Source of the DNA: an archaeon
GTDB lineage: Archaea; Thermoproteota; Nitrososphaeria; Nitrososphaerales; UBA183
Length of the DNA: 6,799 nucleotides
Direction of reading: 5' to 3'
Assembly: GCA_021786335.1 (NCBI GenBank)
Contig: JAJYNM010000083.1
Location: 1 to 6,799, forward strand
A model generated the notes under the pieces. It was not told the origin of the DNA. It worked only from the letters and a program-made list of their open reading frames with translations, and searched no databases. Below are positions 1 to 5,259 of this stretch, in pieces. The first letter of the stretch is position 1; each line of letters starts with the position of its first letter. The translations under genes were made by a program, and so were the position numbers.

Positions 1-21
1 ACGACTCTGAGGAGGGAATAG
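1..21 (+). CDS. 3' end of the 155-aa small protein gene (partial copy across the junction)
   Basis: The first seven codons read TTLRRE-stop and are identical to the last codons of the gene at 6201-6668. On the circle this is the same gene. It shows that the upstream gene ends five bases before the ATG of the P-loop NTPase, and that the GGAGG ribosome site of the NTPase lies inside the last codons of its neighbour. Confidence 0.9.
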   Translation, partial: TTLRRE

Positions 22-152
22 AGAGCATGGACAAGCTGGCACGCGCCCGGGAGCTTGGCATCCTGAAAGACGGCTGGCGTTTCATCGACTACGCCTTGGA
101 CGCTGCGCCGAAGTTCGGCTGGTTGTGTAATGTGATATGGGGCGAGAAGGGC
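1..152. repeat. Terminal redundancy, left copy (circle junction)
   Basis: These 152 bases recur at 6648-6799 at a constant offset of 6,647. The only difference I find is T at 56 against C at 6703, the third base of a leucine codon of the P-loop NTPase (CTT/CTC), so it is silent. The repeat ends at both window edges and cuts through two genes in frame, which is what an assembled circular molecule with overlapping ends looks like. A true terminal direct repeat of a linear molecule is the alternative. Confidence 0.93.
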
Positions 153-932
153 GCCGGGAAATCAGCCACCATGCTTCAGCACGGATACGCGGTCTTCCAC
201 GGGTTCGACGCCTTCGAAGAGGTGGGGCGGCATGAAGACGGGACCCCCATTAGGCGGGGCCTCATCACCGACTGGTCCGACATGGGCTCATGGGAGAAGA
301 CCCTCGCCCACGTCGTCTTCCGCCCCAGGGACTTCGCCTCGCTCCTGGGGACCGTGCTCAAGGAGAAGAGGCGCCTTACCTGGGTCGGGTGGGACGACAT
401 CAACATTCATTTTCCTAGGTCGATGTACAGCACCAATCGCCGGACGTGGGAGCAGTTCGCCCGGAATTGGGAGGGTTTCAGGGCCAACCTAAGCATCTTC
501 GAGTGTTCGGCCCCGCGGAAGGACAAGGTGGTGAGCTTCATCTTGTCCGACATGACGTGGGACTGCCTGGTCTCCGCAAGGCACAAGGCCGAGATGACCA
601 GATGGTTCTGGGACCGCGACTTCTACGAGCCCGAGAAGGTGCTGAAGTTTCGGCTCGACATCACAGCGGAGGACGTGGACCTGTCTCGAATCCCCGCGGA
701 AGTATGGACGCAGTACTGGGGGCGGAAGGTGGCTCTGATCGACGAGTCGACCGAGGACTTCAGGGGGATGCTGGAGGAGATGGAGAGCCCGAAGGGGGAG
801 CCCAGGCCAGGGGGGATAGTCTGCACCGTCTGCGCCCGGGAGTTCGCCAATTCCTACAACCTGGCGGTGCATATGATAAAACACAAGGGGGAGCCGTCGA
901 TAATCCCTTCGAAGCCGAAGATACCCCCCTAA
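27..932 (+). CDS. P-loop NTPase with C-terminal C2H2 zinc finger
   Basis: This 301-aa protein is a predicted soluble nucleoside triphosphatase; its biological task is not known to me. A Walker A motif, GEKGAGKS, lies at residues 39-46. A Walker B-like strand ending in two acidic residues (TWVGWDD, 118-124) follows about 75 residues later. A single C2H2 finger near the C-terminus has C266, C269, H282 and H286, with the core hydrophobics F273 and L279 in canonical spacing (CX2C-X12-HX3H). The finger suggests binding to DNA or to a partner. The start is set by GGAGGGA at 11-17, ten bases before the ATG. The gene is last in the long plus-strand train and follows its neighbour by five bases. Possible roles are DNA partitioning, packaging or copy control; none is proven. 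I see no transmembrane segment. Confidence 0.9.
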   Translation: MDKLARARELGILKDGWRFIDYALDAAPKFGWLCNVIWGEKGAGKSATMLQHGYAVFHGFDAFEEVGRHEDGTPIRRGLITDWSDMGSWEKTLAHVVFRPRDFASLLGTVLKEKRRLTWVGWDDINIHFPRSMYSTNRRTWEQFARNWEGFRANLSIFECSAPRKDKVVSFILSDMTWDCLVSARHKAEMTRWFWDRDFYEPEKVLKFRLDITAEDVDLSRIPAEVWTQYWGRKVALIDESTEDFRGMLEEMESPKGEPRPGGIVCTVCAREFANSYNLAVHMIKHKGEPSIIPSKPKIPP

Positions 933-933
933 G

Positions 934-951
934 ACACTATCTAGTTAGTGT
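934..951. repeat. 18-bp imperfect palindrome after the NTPase gene
   Basis: The sequence has perfect 6-bp outer arms (ACACTA/TAGTGT) and a central CTAG, and pairs at 16 of 18 positions. It begins two bases after the NTPase stop codon. The heptamer TTAGTGT at 945-951 recurs directly at 999-1005. It could be a recombinase core site, a regulator site or part of a terminator. Its ACTATC and TTAGT halves resemble the sites at the divergent promoter near 3064-3078, but the spacing differs by one base. Confidence 0.5.
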
Positions 952-1060
952 AATTCAAACTAAGCAAAAATCGACCGAATCTCCGGCTCGAAGCTGTTTT
1001 AGTGTGCGCCCGGGGCTGCATTTAGGCCTGTGGAGGGGTCTCCGGATGCACATGTAAAGC

Positions 1061-1068
1061 CTTAAAGG
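1061..1068 (+). promoter_or_regulatory. Weak TATA-like box for the recombinase gene
   Basis: CTTAAAGG is centred about 29 bases before the recombinase ATG, close to the usual distance between an archaeal TATA box and the start of transcription. This would give a nearly leaderless message, in keeping with the absence of a ribosome site before the ATG. The match to a TATA consensus is only fair and there is no clear purine-rich BRE, so this is tentative. Confidence 0.35.
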
Positions 1069-1088
1069 ATGGACGTTCGGGTGTCCAT
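1069..1088. repeat. Inverted repeat between TATA-like box and recombinase start; possible operator
   Basis: Perfect 6-bp arms ATGGAC (1069-1074) and GTCCAT (1083-1088) enclose an 8-base spacer and end five bases before the recombinase ATG. A protein bound here would block initiation from the TATA-like box just upstream. The arms contain GGAC/GTCC, the same core as the array at 5172-5221, though with different spacing. As RNA it could form only a short hairpin at the very 5' end. Confidence 0.45.
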
Positions 1089-1093
1089 GCCTG

Positions 1094-2380
1094 ATGCAGG
1101 AGGCACAGACGCTACCATTCCCGCCGTATGTCAGGGCCTTGATTGCGGAGGACAAGACTCTGGAGAGGCTCGCCCTGACGGTGTACGCCAGGTCCAGCTC
1201 CCCCGACACGGTGGAGGCCTACGTTGGGGACGTCGTGAGGTTCGCTAGGTGGGCGGGGTCCACGCCCCAGGACTTGATCGCGTCCAGGGGGAAAGAGGGC
1301 TGGAGCCGGCTCCTCGACGACTACAAAGTGGAGGCGGCAACCAGGGGGGGATTGTCTCGAAGTACGGTGATGAAGGTGCTCTCCTGCGTCAAAAGGTGGC
1401 TGGTCGCGAACGGGGTGGCTAAGAAGTCTGACTTCGTCGACATCGAGCCGCTGCGCCAGATCAAGGTCTCGGAGGACAAGCTCCCGACAAAAGAAGAGCT
1501 CAGGAAGATACTCCTCGCGTCGAACATCGAAGACCGGGTACTCGCCTTGGTCGGGTTATCCTCAGGGATACGCCTCAACGCGATAATGGGCCTCACCATG
1601 GACCAGGTCCACGGCATTGAAATCAGAGACACGGGCGAGGTCGCCCCGGTCCGACGCGGGAGAAAGGTCAGAAAGGTCGAAACCGTCAGGACCAGGGAGG
1701 CGCCTTACATCACCGTCGAGCCCCTCCAGAGCAAGAACCGCCTCGGCTATCTGACGTTCATCACCCCCGAGTGCGCCGACATGCTCCAAATCTACCTGGA
1801 GGACAGGCAGGAGCGGGGGGAGCAGCTCACGCCGAAGAGCCCCCTCCTCGTCAGCTTACACCGGAGGGTCGCGACTTCGAAGCGGTCGGCGGCGAGGAGG
1901 TGGCGGAACATGCTGAAGAGGGCGGGGATGGTCGAAAGGAGCGAAGGCGGGAGGACGCACCAGTACCTTCTACACTTTCACGTCCTCAGGAAGTACTTCA
2001 AGTCGTGGACCGCCATGTCGGGGGTCCCCGAGAGCTCGGTCGAGTTCTTCATGGGGCACCGCGGGGGCATCGGGCAGACGTACTTTCTCCCCAACGTGAG
2101 CCGGCTCCCCGACCATGTGGTCCAGACCCTAGAGACTCAGTACAGGGCTGCGGTCCCGGCCCTGACGATACTCAACGAGACCGAGACCGTCCGGAAGCTC
2201 GAAGCCCAGGTAGAAGAGCAGGCCAAGAAGCTTGAAGAGGACAGGAAGAGATTCGAGGCCGAGAAGCTGGCCTGGACCGAGCAATTCCTTAGCCTGACGA
2301 AGACGGTCGAGAGGCTGGAGCGGAAGGTGGTTTCGAAGCCAGAGACCCCTGGGTCCGCAGGGCCGAAACAAGGCGTCTGA
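1094..2380 (+). CDS. Tyrosine recombinase (integrase) with C-terminal coiled coil
   Basis: This 428-aa protein should cut and rejoin DNA at specific sites through a 3'-phosphotyrosine intermediate, integrating the element or resolving its multimers. The N-terminal part (about 30-125) looks like a SAM-like core-binding domain. The catalytic set is complete: R160 (in SGIRL), K214, H296 and R299 (HVLR), H322 (in GHR) and nucleophile Y330. Residues about 362-414 form a long charged coiled coil, with hydrophobic a-positions at 366, 373, 380, 387, 394, 401 and 408; most Xer-like recombinases end soon after the tyrosine. The ATG at 1094 is the first usable start and has no ribosome site before it, so the message may be leaderless. 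The gene is separated from both neighbours and probably has its own promoter. It is not split by an attachment site, and I could not identify attP. Confidence 0.93.
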   Translation: MQEAQTLPFPPYVRALIAEDKTLERLALTVYARSSSPDTVEAYVGDVVRFARWAGSTPQDLIASRGKEGWSRLLDDYKVEAATRGGLSRSTVMKVLSCVKRWLVANGVAKKSDFVDIEPLRQIKVSEDKLPTKEELRKILLASNIEDRVLALVGLSSGIRLNAIMGLTMDQVHGIEIRDTGEVAPVRRGRKVRKVETVRTREAPYITVEPLQSKNRLGYLTFITPECADMLQIYLEDRQERGEQLTPKSPLLVSLHRRVATSKRSAARRWRNMLKRAGMVERSEGGRTHQYLLHFHVLRKYFKSWTAMSGVPESSVEFFMGHRGGIGQTYFLPNVSRLPDHVVQTLETQYRAAVPALTILNETETVRKLEAQVEEQAKKLEEDRKRFEAEKLAWTEQFLSLTKTVERLERKVVSKPETPGSAGPKQGV

Positions 2381-2445
2381 GGCCCAAGACCCCCCTCTCT
2401 AGCTGATACTTTCGGGGCGTCGTCGTTTGGGCAATAAGCGCCAGG

Positions 2446-2456
2446 CTAGGGCCTAG
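2446..2456. repeat. 11-bp perfect palindrome between convergent genes
   Basis: CTAGG-G-CCTAG is a perfect dyad around one central base. It lies in the gap between the end of the recombinase gene and the end of the minus-strand genes, and overlaps the stop codon of the predicted 44-aa protein. It could belong to a bidirectional terminator, but no T-run follows on either strand, so its role is open. Confidence 0.35.
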
Positions 2457-2587
2457 AAAGAAAACTCTCGGTCCCACGCGGTCCCGCTTCCGGCCAGATC
2501 GTCGAGAATCCAGGGGAGCTCAATCGCTGCGCCCCGATAGATGTCATCCGGGTCCGCGCTCCTCCTCTTCCGCCGCTGCTTAATCAT
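2453..2587 (-). CDS. Predicted 44-aa protein downstream of the regulator
   Basis: This short open frame begins MIKQRRKRRS and ends EFSF. It has a strongly basic N-terminus and then a mildly acidic, amphipathic remainder (IELPWILDDLAG). I do not recognise it. Its ATG lies 37 bases beyond the stop codon of the winged-helix gene on the same strand, and it is preceded by purine-rich sequence (GGTGA and GGAG within about 20 bases), so it could be the second gene of that transcript. The frame fills most of an otherwise empty 244-bp gap. A function in DNA or RNA binding is only suggested by the basic head. A chance open frame in GC-rich DNA is the main alternative. Confidence 0.42.
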   Translation of the reverse strand: MIKQRRKRRSADPDDIYRGAAIELPWILDDLAGSGTAWDREFSF

Positions 2588-2624
2588 GGCCTCTCCGCTC
2601 ACCTGGCCCTGACGCTCTTAAATT

Positions 2625-3065
2625 TTAGGTGTCCTTTTCGAGGGCTGCGACGACGGCCCTATAGCCATCCAAGATGTCAGCCCGAAGGTCAGGAGACTCC
2701 CGGAGTGCTTTAGCGACTATCGCCAGGCCGCCGGGGTAGAGGTCGGGGTGGCTGACGACACCGCCCGGGTCCTCGCCGATTACGAGGCCCTCCAGAATGT
2801 CCGTGCCGCCCTCGGTATTGTCCAGGAGAGCAATCAGCCGTCCGAACGACGTGAGGCTGTACACGTCTTTCTTGCCGCCTTTCTGGCTCCTCTTGTGCGC
2901 GACTAGGGAGACCTGCCCCATGGCCTGGAGCTCCTTGATCGTCCCGTGCACCAGGGAGTAGTAGCTCCCCCTTTGAAGGTCGTAAGGGCTCAAGGGTCCT
3001 TCCTTCGCCAGTCGTCTGCGAATTTCTCTAGCCATGTCTTCCCGCGGGGTTCTTGCTCGGCTCAT
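2625..3065 (-). CDS. Winged-helix transcriptional regulator
   Basis: This 146-aa protein is a likely DNA-binding repressor or activator of the element. Residues about 9-77 fit a winged helix: a first helix (EDMAREIRRRLAKEG), a short second helix (LSPYDLQRG), a recognition helix (SYYSLVHGTIKELQAMG), and a basic wing, KRSQKGGKKDVYSLT, that ends in the Y-x-LT-x-x-G pattern seen in MarR/PadR-like regulators. The C-terminal half (about 85-146) is helical and may dimerise. The start chosen is the ATG at 3065. An upstream extension to 3203 stays open but would run through the TATA box and the divergent gene, so I rejected it. Two 11-bp repeats lie at and just upstream of this start, suggesting self-regulation. 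The family assignment below winged-helix level is uncertain. Confidence 0.85.
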   Translation of the reverse strand: MSRARTPREDMAREIRRRLAKEGPLSPYDLQRGSYYSLVHGTIKELQAMGQVSLVAHKRSQKGGKKDVYSLTSFGRLIALLDNTEGGTDILEGLVIGEDPGGVVSHPDLYPGGLAIVAKALRESPDLRADILDGYRAVVAALEKDT

Positions 3066-3072
3066 ACTATCG
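3062..3072. promoter_or_regulatory. Putative operator copy 1, over the regulator start codon
   Basis: TCATACTATCG matches the second copy at 3080-3090 in 9 of 11 positions; ATACTATCGC is shared as a 10-bp exact direct repeat (3064-3073 and 3082-3091), offset 18 bp. It overlaps the start codon of the winged-helix gene and the expected start of its message, so binding here would silence that gene. Confidence 0.55.
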
Positions 3073-3079
3073 CTTAGTC

Positions 3080-3090
3080 CGATACTATCG
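3080..3090. promoter_or_regulatory. Putative operator copy 2 (perfect palindrome)
   Basis: CGATA-C-TATCG is a perfect dyad with 5-bp arms around a single base. It sits 11 bases from the shared TATA box, on the regulator side, about where transcription of the regulator should begin. Together with copy 1 it is the best candidate binding site for the winged-helix protein; this pairing is an inference from position and symmetry. Confidence 0.6.
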
Positions 3091-3100
3091 CAGGGATAGG

Positions 3101-3107
3101 ATATATA
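3101..3107. promoter_or_regulatory. TATA box of divergent promoter
   Basis: ATATATA stands out in GC-rich DNA between the divergent genes. On the plus strand its centre is 27 bases before the ATG at 3131, exactly the distance expected for a leaderless archaeal message. On the minus strand it is preceded by GCAAAC, a plausible BRE, and its centre is 39 bases before the regulator ATG, predicting a leader of about 13 bases. Because the box is nearly symmetric, it could serve both directions and make the two transcripts compete. Confidence 0.72.
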
Positions 3108-3130
3108 GTTTGCGCTACGTTCTGCAACGT

Positions 3131-3274
3131 ATGGGCAAGCTGGTCGAATTGACGGAATTGGTGTGCCCTGAGTGCAGACGGCGCTTCGCCGATGTGAGCG
3201 CAAAGCGGGCAGAAACGCACCTCAAGCAGCACGCCGTGAAGCACGAGCTCGCGGCGCAGGAGGCTCAGGGTTGA
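3131..3274 (+). CDS. Small C2H2 zinc-finger protein
   Basis: This 47-aa protein is almost entirely one zinc finger: C12, C15, H30 and H34 (CX2C-X14-HX3H), with F19 in the core and a further H38. It begins MGKLVELTELV and has a basic helix, so it probably binds DNA or RNA. Tiny single-finger proteins of this kind are common in archaeal plasmids and viruses. The ATG at 3131 is chosen because the TATA box lies 27 bases upstream; an in-frame extension to 3053 would cover that box. This is the first gene of the long plus-strand train, suggesting an early regulatory role. Its stop overlaps the TTG start of the next frame. Confidence 0.82.
   Translation: MGKLVELTELVCPECRRRFADVSAKRAETHLKQHAVKHELAAQEAQG
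3259..3263 (+). promoter_or_regulatory. Strong ribosome site supporting a TTG start
   Basis: GGAGG lies seven bases before the TTG at 3271 and inside the end of the zinc-finger gene. No ATG or GTG start is better placed for it, so it is the main evidence that the 32-aa frame starting with TTG is translated. Confidence 0.55.
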
Positions 3275-3369
3275 CAAGTCCTGAAGAGGCCTTGGAGCGT
3301 CTGAAGCAGGCGATAGACGCCTTGGCGAAGGTTCTCGACGAAAAAGATGAGACAAATGTCCCTAGATAG
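3271..3369 (+). CDS. Predicted 32-aa helical protein, TTG start
   Basis: Read from TTG this encodes 32 residues, beginning (M)TSPEEALERLKQAIDALAKV and ending ETNVPR. The pattern of leucine, isoleucine and alanine every three or four residues predicts a single amphipathic, probably self-associating helix. TTG overlaps the preceding stop as TTGA, mirroring the ATGA overlaps elsewhere in this train, and a full GGAGG sits seven bases upstream. It overlaps the next gene by 23 bases. I do not recognise the protein. It might pair with the zinc-finger protein encoded just before it. An alternative is that this frame is only the spacer before the next gene. Confidence 0.5.
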   Translation: MTSPEEALERLKQAIDALAKVLDEKDETNVPR

Positions 3370-3634
3370 GCCCACCCGGACCGTTTCTGTGAAGATTCTG
3401 GCACACACGGCAGAAGAGGCGATCGCGCTTGTGAAGGCCTTGGATCGGGCCCTCCCCGGGGTGAAACTGACCTCGGGCGTCCGCCCTTCTGAGCGGACAC
3501 AAAGCAAGGCTACACGTTTCGACTACGAGTACTATGCTTTCGCGCTAGTCACCTTCACGCTCTCGGCGTCAGGCGAGGCGAGGCCCACGGCAGAGAACGC
3601 CAAGACCGCGTTCATGGAGGGACGCCGGCCATGA
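3347..3634 (+). CDS. Unknown 95-aa protein
   Basis: This protein is not recognised. It shows a strand-helix-strand pattern: RTVSVKILA, then AEEAIALVKALDRALPG, then a polar stretch, then YEYYAFALVTFTLSASG, with a short helix at the end. This would fit a small alpha/beta fold such as a ferredoxin-like domain, but no motif proves it. The start could be the ATG at 3347 or the one at 3356; neither has a good ribosome site, so translation may depend on ribosomes ending the preceding frame. Its stop overlaps the helicase start by 4 bp, and a GGAGG for the helicase lies within its last codons. Position directly before the helicase hints at a replication-related role, without direct evidence. Confidence 0.75.
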   Translation: MRQMSLDRPTRTVSVKILAHTAEEAIALVKALDRALPGVKLTSGVRPSERTQSKATRFDYEYYAFALVTFTLSASGEARPTAENAKTAFMEGRRP

Positions 3635-5259
3635 CAGAAGAGGCATCTGAGAGCCTGTGCCCCCGGTGCGGTGGCCGCCTTGTAGAAGTCGGCGACGGGA
3701 ACCGATACCTCGAATGTGCCAAGTTCTGTGGCTATCACTTCGATGTGCAACTACAGCGCCAAGTCACGGGCGCAGAAGAGATAGAGGAGGCGGCGGGCGA
3801 AGAGTCTTTCTCGACTGGAAAGAAAGCAGACAAGGCCAAGGAGCTGGCGTGGCAGGTTGCCGAGCACCTCCTCGAGGTCCACGACTTCGCAACCCTCGAC
3901 GGCACCGGCGAGGTCCTTGTGTATGATGCTGGGGTGTACAGGGAGGGCGGGGACTCGTTCATCCGGGGCCAGGTGCAGAAGGTCGTGGTCCCGGTCGACG
4001 TGTCGAGCCACCTAGTCAACGAGGTGGTCGGGCACATCCAGAGGTCGACCTACGTCAACAGAGAAAGATTCTACGAGCCGTCCTCACGCCTGGTGGTCGA
4101 GAACGGCCTCCTCGACACCGAGAAGTACGCCCTGGAGCCTCACACCCCGGGCTTCTACAGCATGAACAAGCTCCCCGTGGTCTACAATCCCGAAGCCGAC
4201 TGCCCGCGGTTCCGCCAGTTCCTAGGCGAGGTCCTCTACAGCGAGGATATAGCCGTCGTGCAGGAATGGCTCGGCTACTGCCTTCACCGAGGATACCCGG
4301 CCCAGGTCGCCATGCTGTTCGTCGGTGAAGGAAACAACGGGAAGAGCAGCTTGATCTCCACCCTGAAGGCCCTCCTAGGCATGGAGAACATATCCGCCGT
4401 CTCTCTTCACGAGTTGGAGCTCAACCGTTTCGCGAAGGCCGACCTCTTCGGGAAACTGGCCAATCTCTATGCTGACTTGGACGACGGGGCCCTGAAGAGC
4501 GTCGGGACCTTCAAGATGTTGACCGGAGGAGACCCGATAAGAGGCGAGAAGAAATTTCAGAGCTCGTTCACCTTCGTGAACCACGCGAAGCTGACCTTCT
4601 CTTGTAACACGGTGCCTGAGGTCTTCGAGGACACGGAGGCGTTCTTCCGGAGGTGGAAGATCATCCAGTTCCCTAACTCGTTCGACGGAGACAAGGCCGA
4701 CAAGGACCTCCTCAAGAAGCTCACCACGCCCGAGGAGCTCAGCGGAGTCCTCAATTTCGCCCTGGAGGGCCTGAAGCGGCTCAGGGCGAGCAGGTGGAGG
4801 TTTTCTAACTCGAAGAGCACCGAGGACGTCAGGCAGGATTACATCCGGCGCAGCTCGCCCATGAAGGCCTTCCTAATGGACTGCACAGATGTGAAGGCCG
4901 ACGGGGTGGTCTCCAAGAGCGGCTTGTTCAAGGCCTTCGTCGACTATTGCCAGCAGATGAAGCTCACGGCATGCACGTCCACGACGTTCTACCGGAACCT
5001 CCCCCTCTATTTCGCAGGGCAGAGCCTCCAAGACTCCAAAGAAGACGTCGACGGGAGCGGCAGGCGGGTGCTCTGCTTCAGGGGGCTGAATCTCCGCGGG
5101 AGGGAGGCGTGGGGCAAACCCCGAGAGGAGGATGTCGGCATGACAAATGATATTAAAATGGAGAAAACCACGGACATTACGGACACCCCGGACAGCTTTG
5201 TCCGCGATGTCCCAGATGTCCGCGACACAGCCCATTTTAATTATGGAGGAGAACCATGA
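3631..5259 (+). CDS. D5/P4-type superfamily 3 replicative helicase
   Basis: This 542-aa protein is a likely hexameric ATP-driven helicase that unwinds the element at its origin. A zinc ribbon occupies the N-terminus (C10, C13, C29, C33). A D5_N-like region follows (about 75-200, containing VENGLLD). The SF3 core has Walker A GEGNNGKS (232-239), Walker B ANLYADLDD (277-285), the sensor asparagine N326 in motif C and arginines R340/R341 as the likely finger. Residues about 409-461 fit the winged-helix tail of D5-like proteins. The N-terminus is too short for a primase-polymerase domain, which many relatives carry. The start is fixed by GGAGG at 3616-3620 and the ATGA overlap. The last 40 codons change to AT-rich and aspartate-repeating sequence and contain the 90-bp dyad described separately. 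Confidence 0.93.
   Translation: MTEEASESLCPRCGGRLVEVGDGNRYLECAKFCGYHFDVQLQRQVTGAEEIEEAAGEESFSTGKKADKAKELAWQVAEHLLEVHDFATLDGTGEVLVYDAGVYREGGDSFIRGQVQKVVVPVDVSSHLVNEVVGHIQRSTYVNRERFYEPSSRLVVENGLLDTEKYALEPHTPGFYSMNKLPVVYNPEADCPRFRQFLGEVLYSEDIAVVQEWLGYCLHRGYPAQVAMLFVGEGNNGKSSLISTLKALLGMENISAVSLHELELNRFAKADLFGKLANLYADLDDGALKSVGTFKMLTGGDPIRGEKKFQSSFTFVNHAKLTFSCNTVPEVFEDTEAFFRRWKIIQFPNSFDGDKADKDLLKKLTTPEELSGVLNFALEGLKRLRASRWRFSNSKSTEDVRQDYIRRSSPMKAFLMDCTDVKADGVVSKSGLFKAFVDYCQQMKLTACTSTTFYRNLPLYFAGQSLQDSKEDVDGSGRRVLCFRGLNLRGREAWGKPREEDVGMTNDIKMEKTTDITDTPDSFVRDVPDVRDTAHFNYGGEP
5127..5131 (+). promoter_or_regulatory. Internal ribosome site near the helicase 3' end
   Basis: GGAGG lies eight bases before an in-frame ATG at 5140 (helicase residue 504). 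Initiation there would yield a separate 39-aa acidic peptide matching the helicase tail, starting MTNDIKMEKT. The spacing is as good as at the true gene starts of this element. It may equally be chance in purine-rich coding sequence. Confidence 0.3.
5152..5241. repeat. 90-bp nested dyad with six 9-bp-spaced boxes; candidate origin
   Basis: GGACA occurs at 5172, 5181 and 5190 and its complement TGTCC at 5199, 5208 and 5217, all spaced 9 bp and mirrored around 5196.5. Outside them, ATTAAAATGG (5152-5161) and CCATTTTAAT (5232-5241) form a perfect 10-bp inverted repeat with the same centre. By my count 30 of 45 mirrored pairs match. The innermost arms CGGACA/TGTCCG enclose four bases. Iterated boxes flanked by AT-rich DNA beside a replication gene are typical of plasmid origins; a binding array for a regulator or an RNA hairpin before the next gene are alternatives. 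The boxes encode regularly spaced Asp and Val codons, but the outer arms are not explained by that. Confidence 0.7.

Noticed and set aside
981..1016. Sequence around CTCGAAG reminiscent of a tRNA T-arm, as in integrase att sites; similar TTCGAAG at 909-915 and 2332-2338.
   Set aside because: The flanking bases do not form the 5-bp T stem and no acceptor stem is found, so there is no real tRNA or tRNA 3' end.
446..1057. Long overlapping plus-strand frame (203 aa) and antisense frame at 489-884 within the NTPase gene.
   Set aside because: GC-rich coding DNA opens shadow frames. The NTPase frame has Walker motifs and a canonical zinc finger; these frames have no recognisable motif and run into the gap.
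2382..2432. Inverted repeat GCCCAA/TTGGGC after the recombinase gene.
   Set aside because: Only 6-bp arms separated by 39 bases and no T-run; expected by chance in this composition.
3053..3130. Upstream extension of the small zinc-finger protein.
   Set aside because: The TATA box at 3101-3107 lies inside it and is placed exactly for a start at 3131.
3066..3203. Upstream extension of the winged-helix regulator by 46 residues.
   Set aside because: It would cover the TATA box and the start of the divergent zinc-finger gene; the added residues look non-coding in style.
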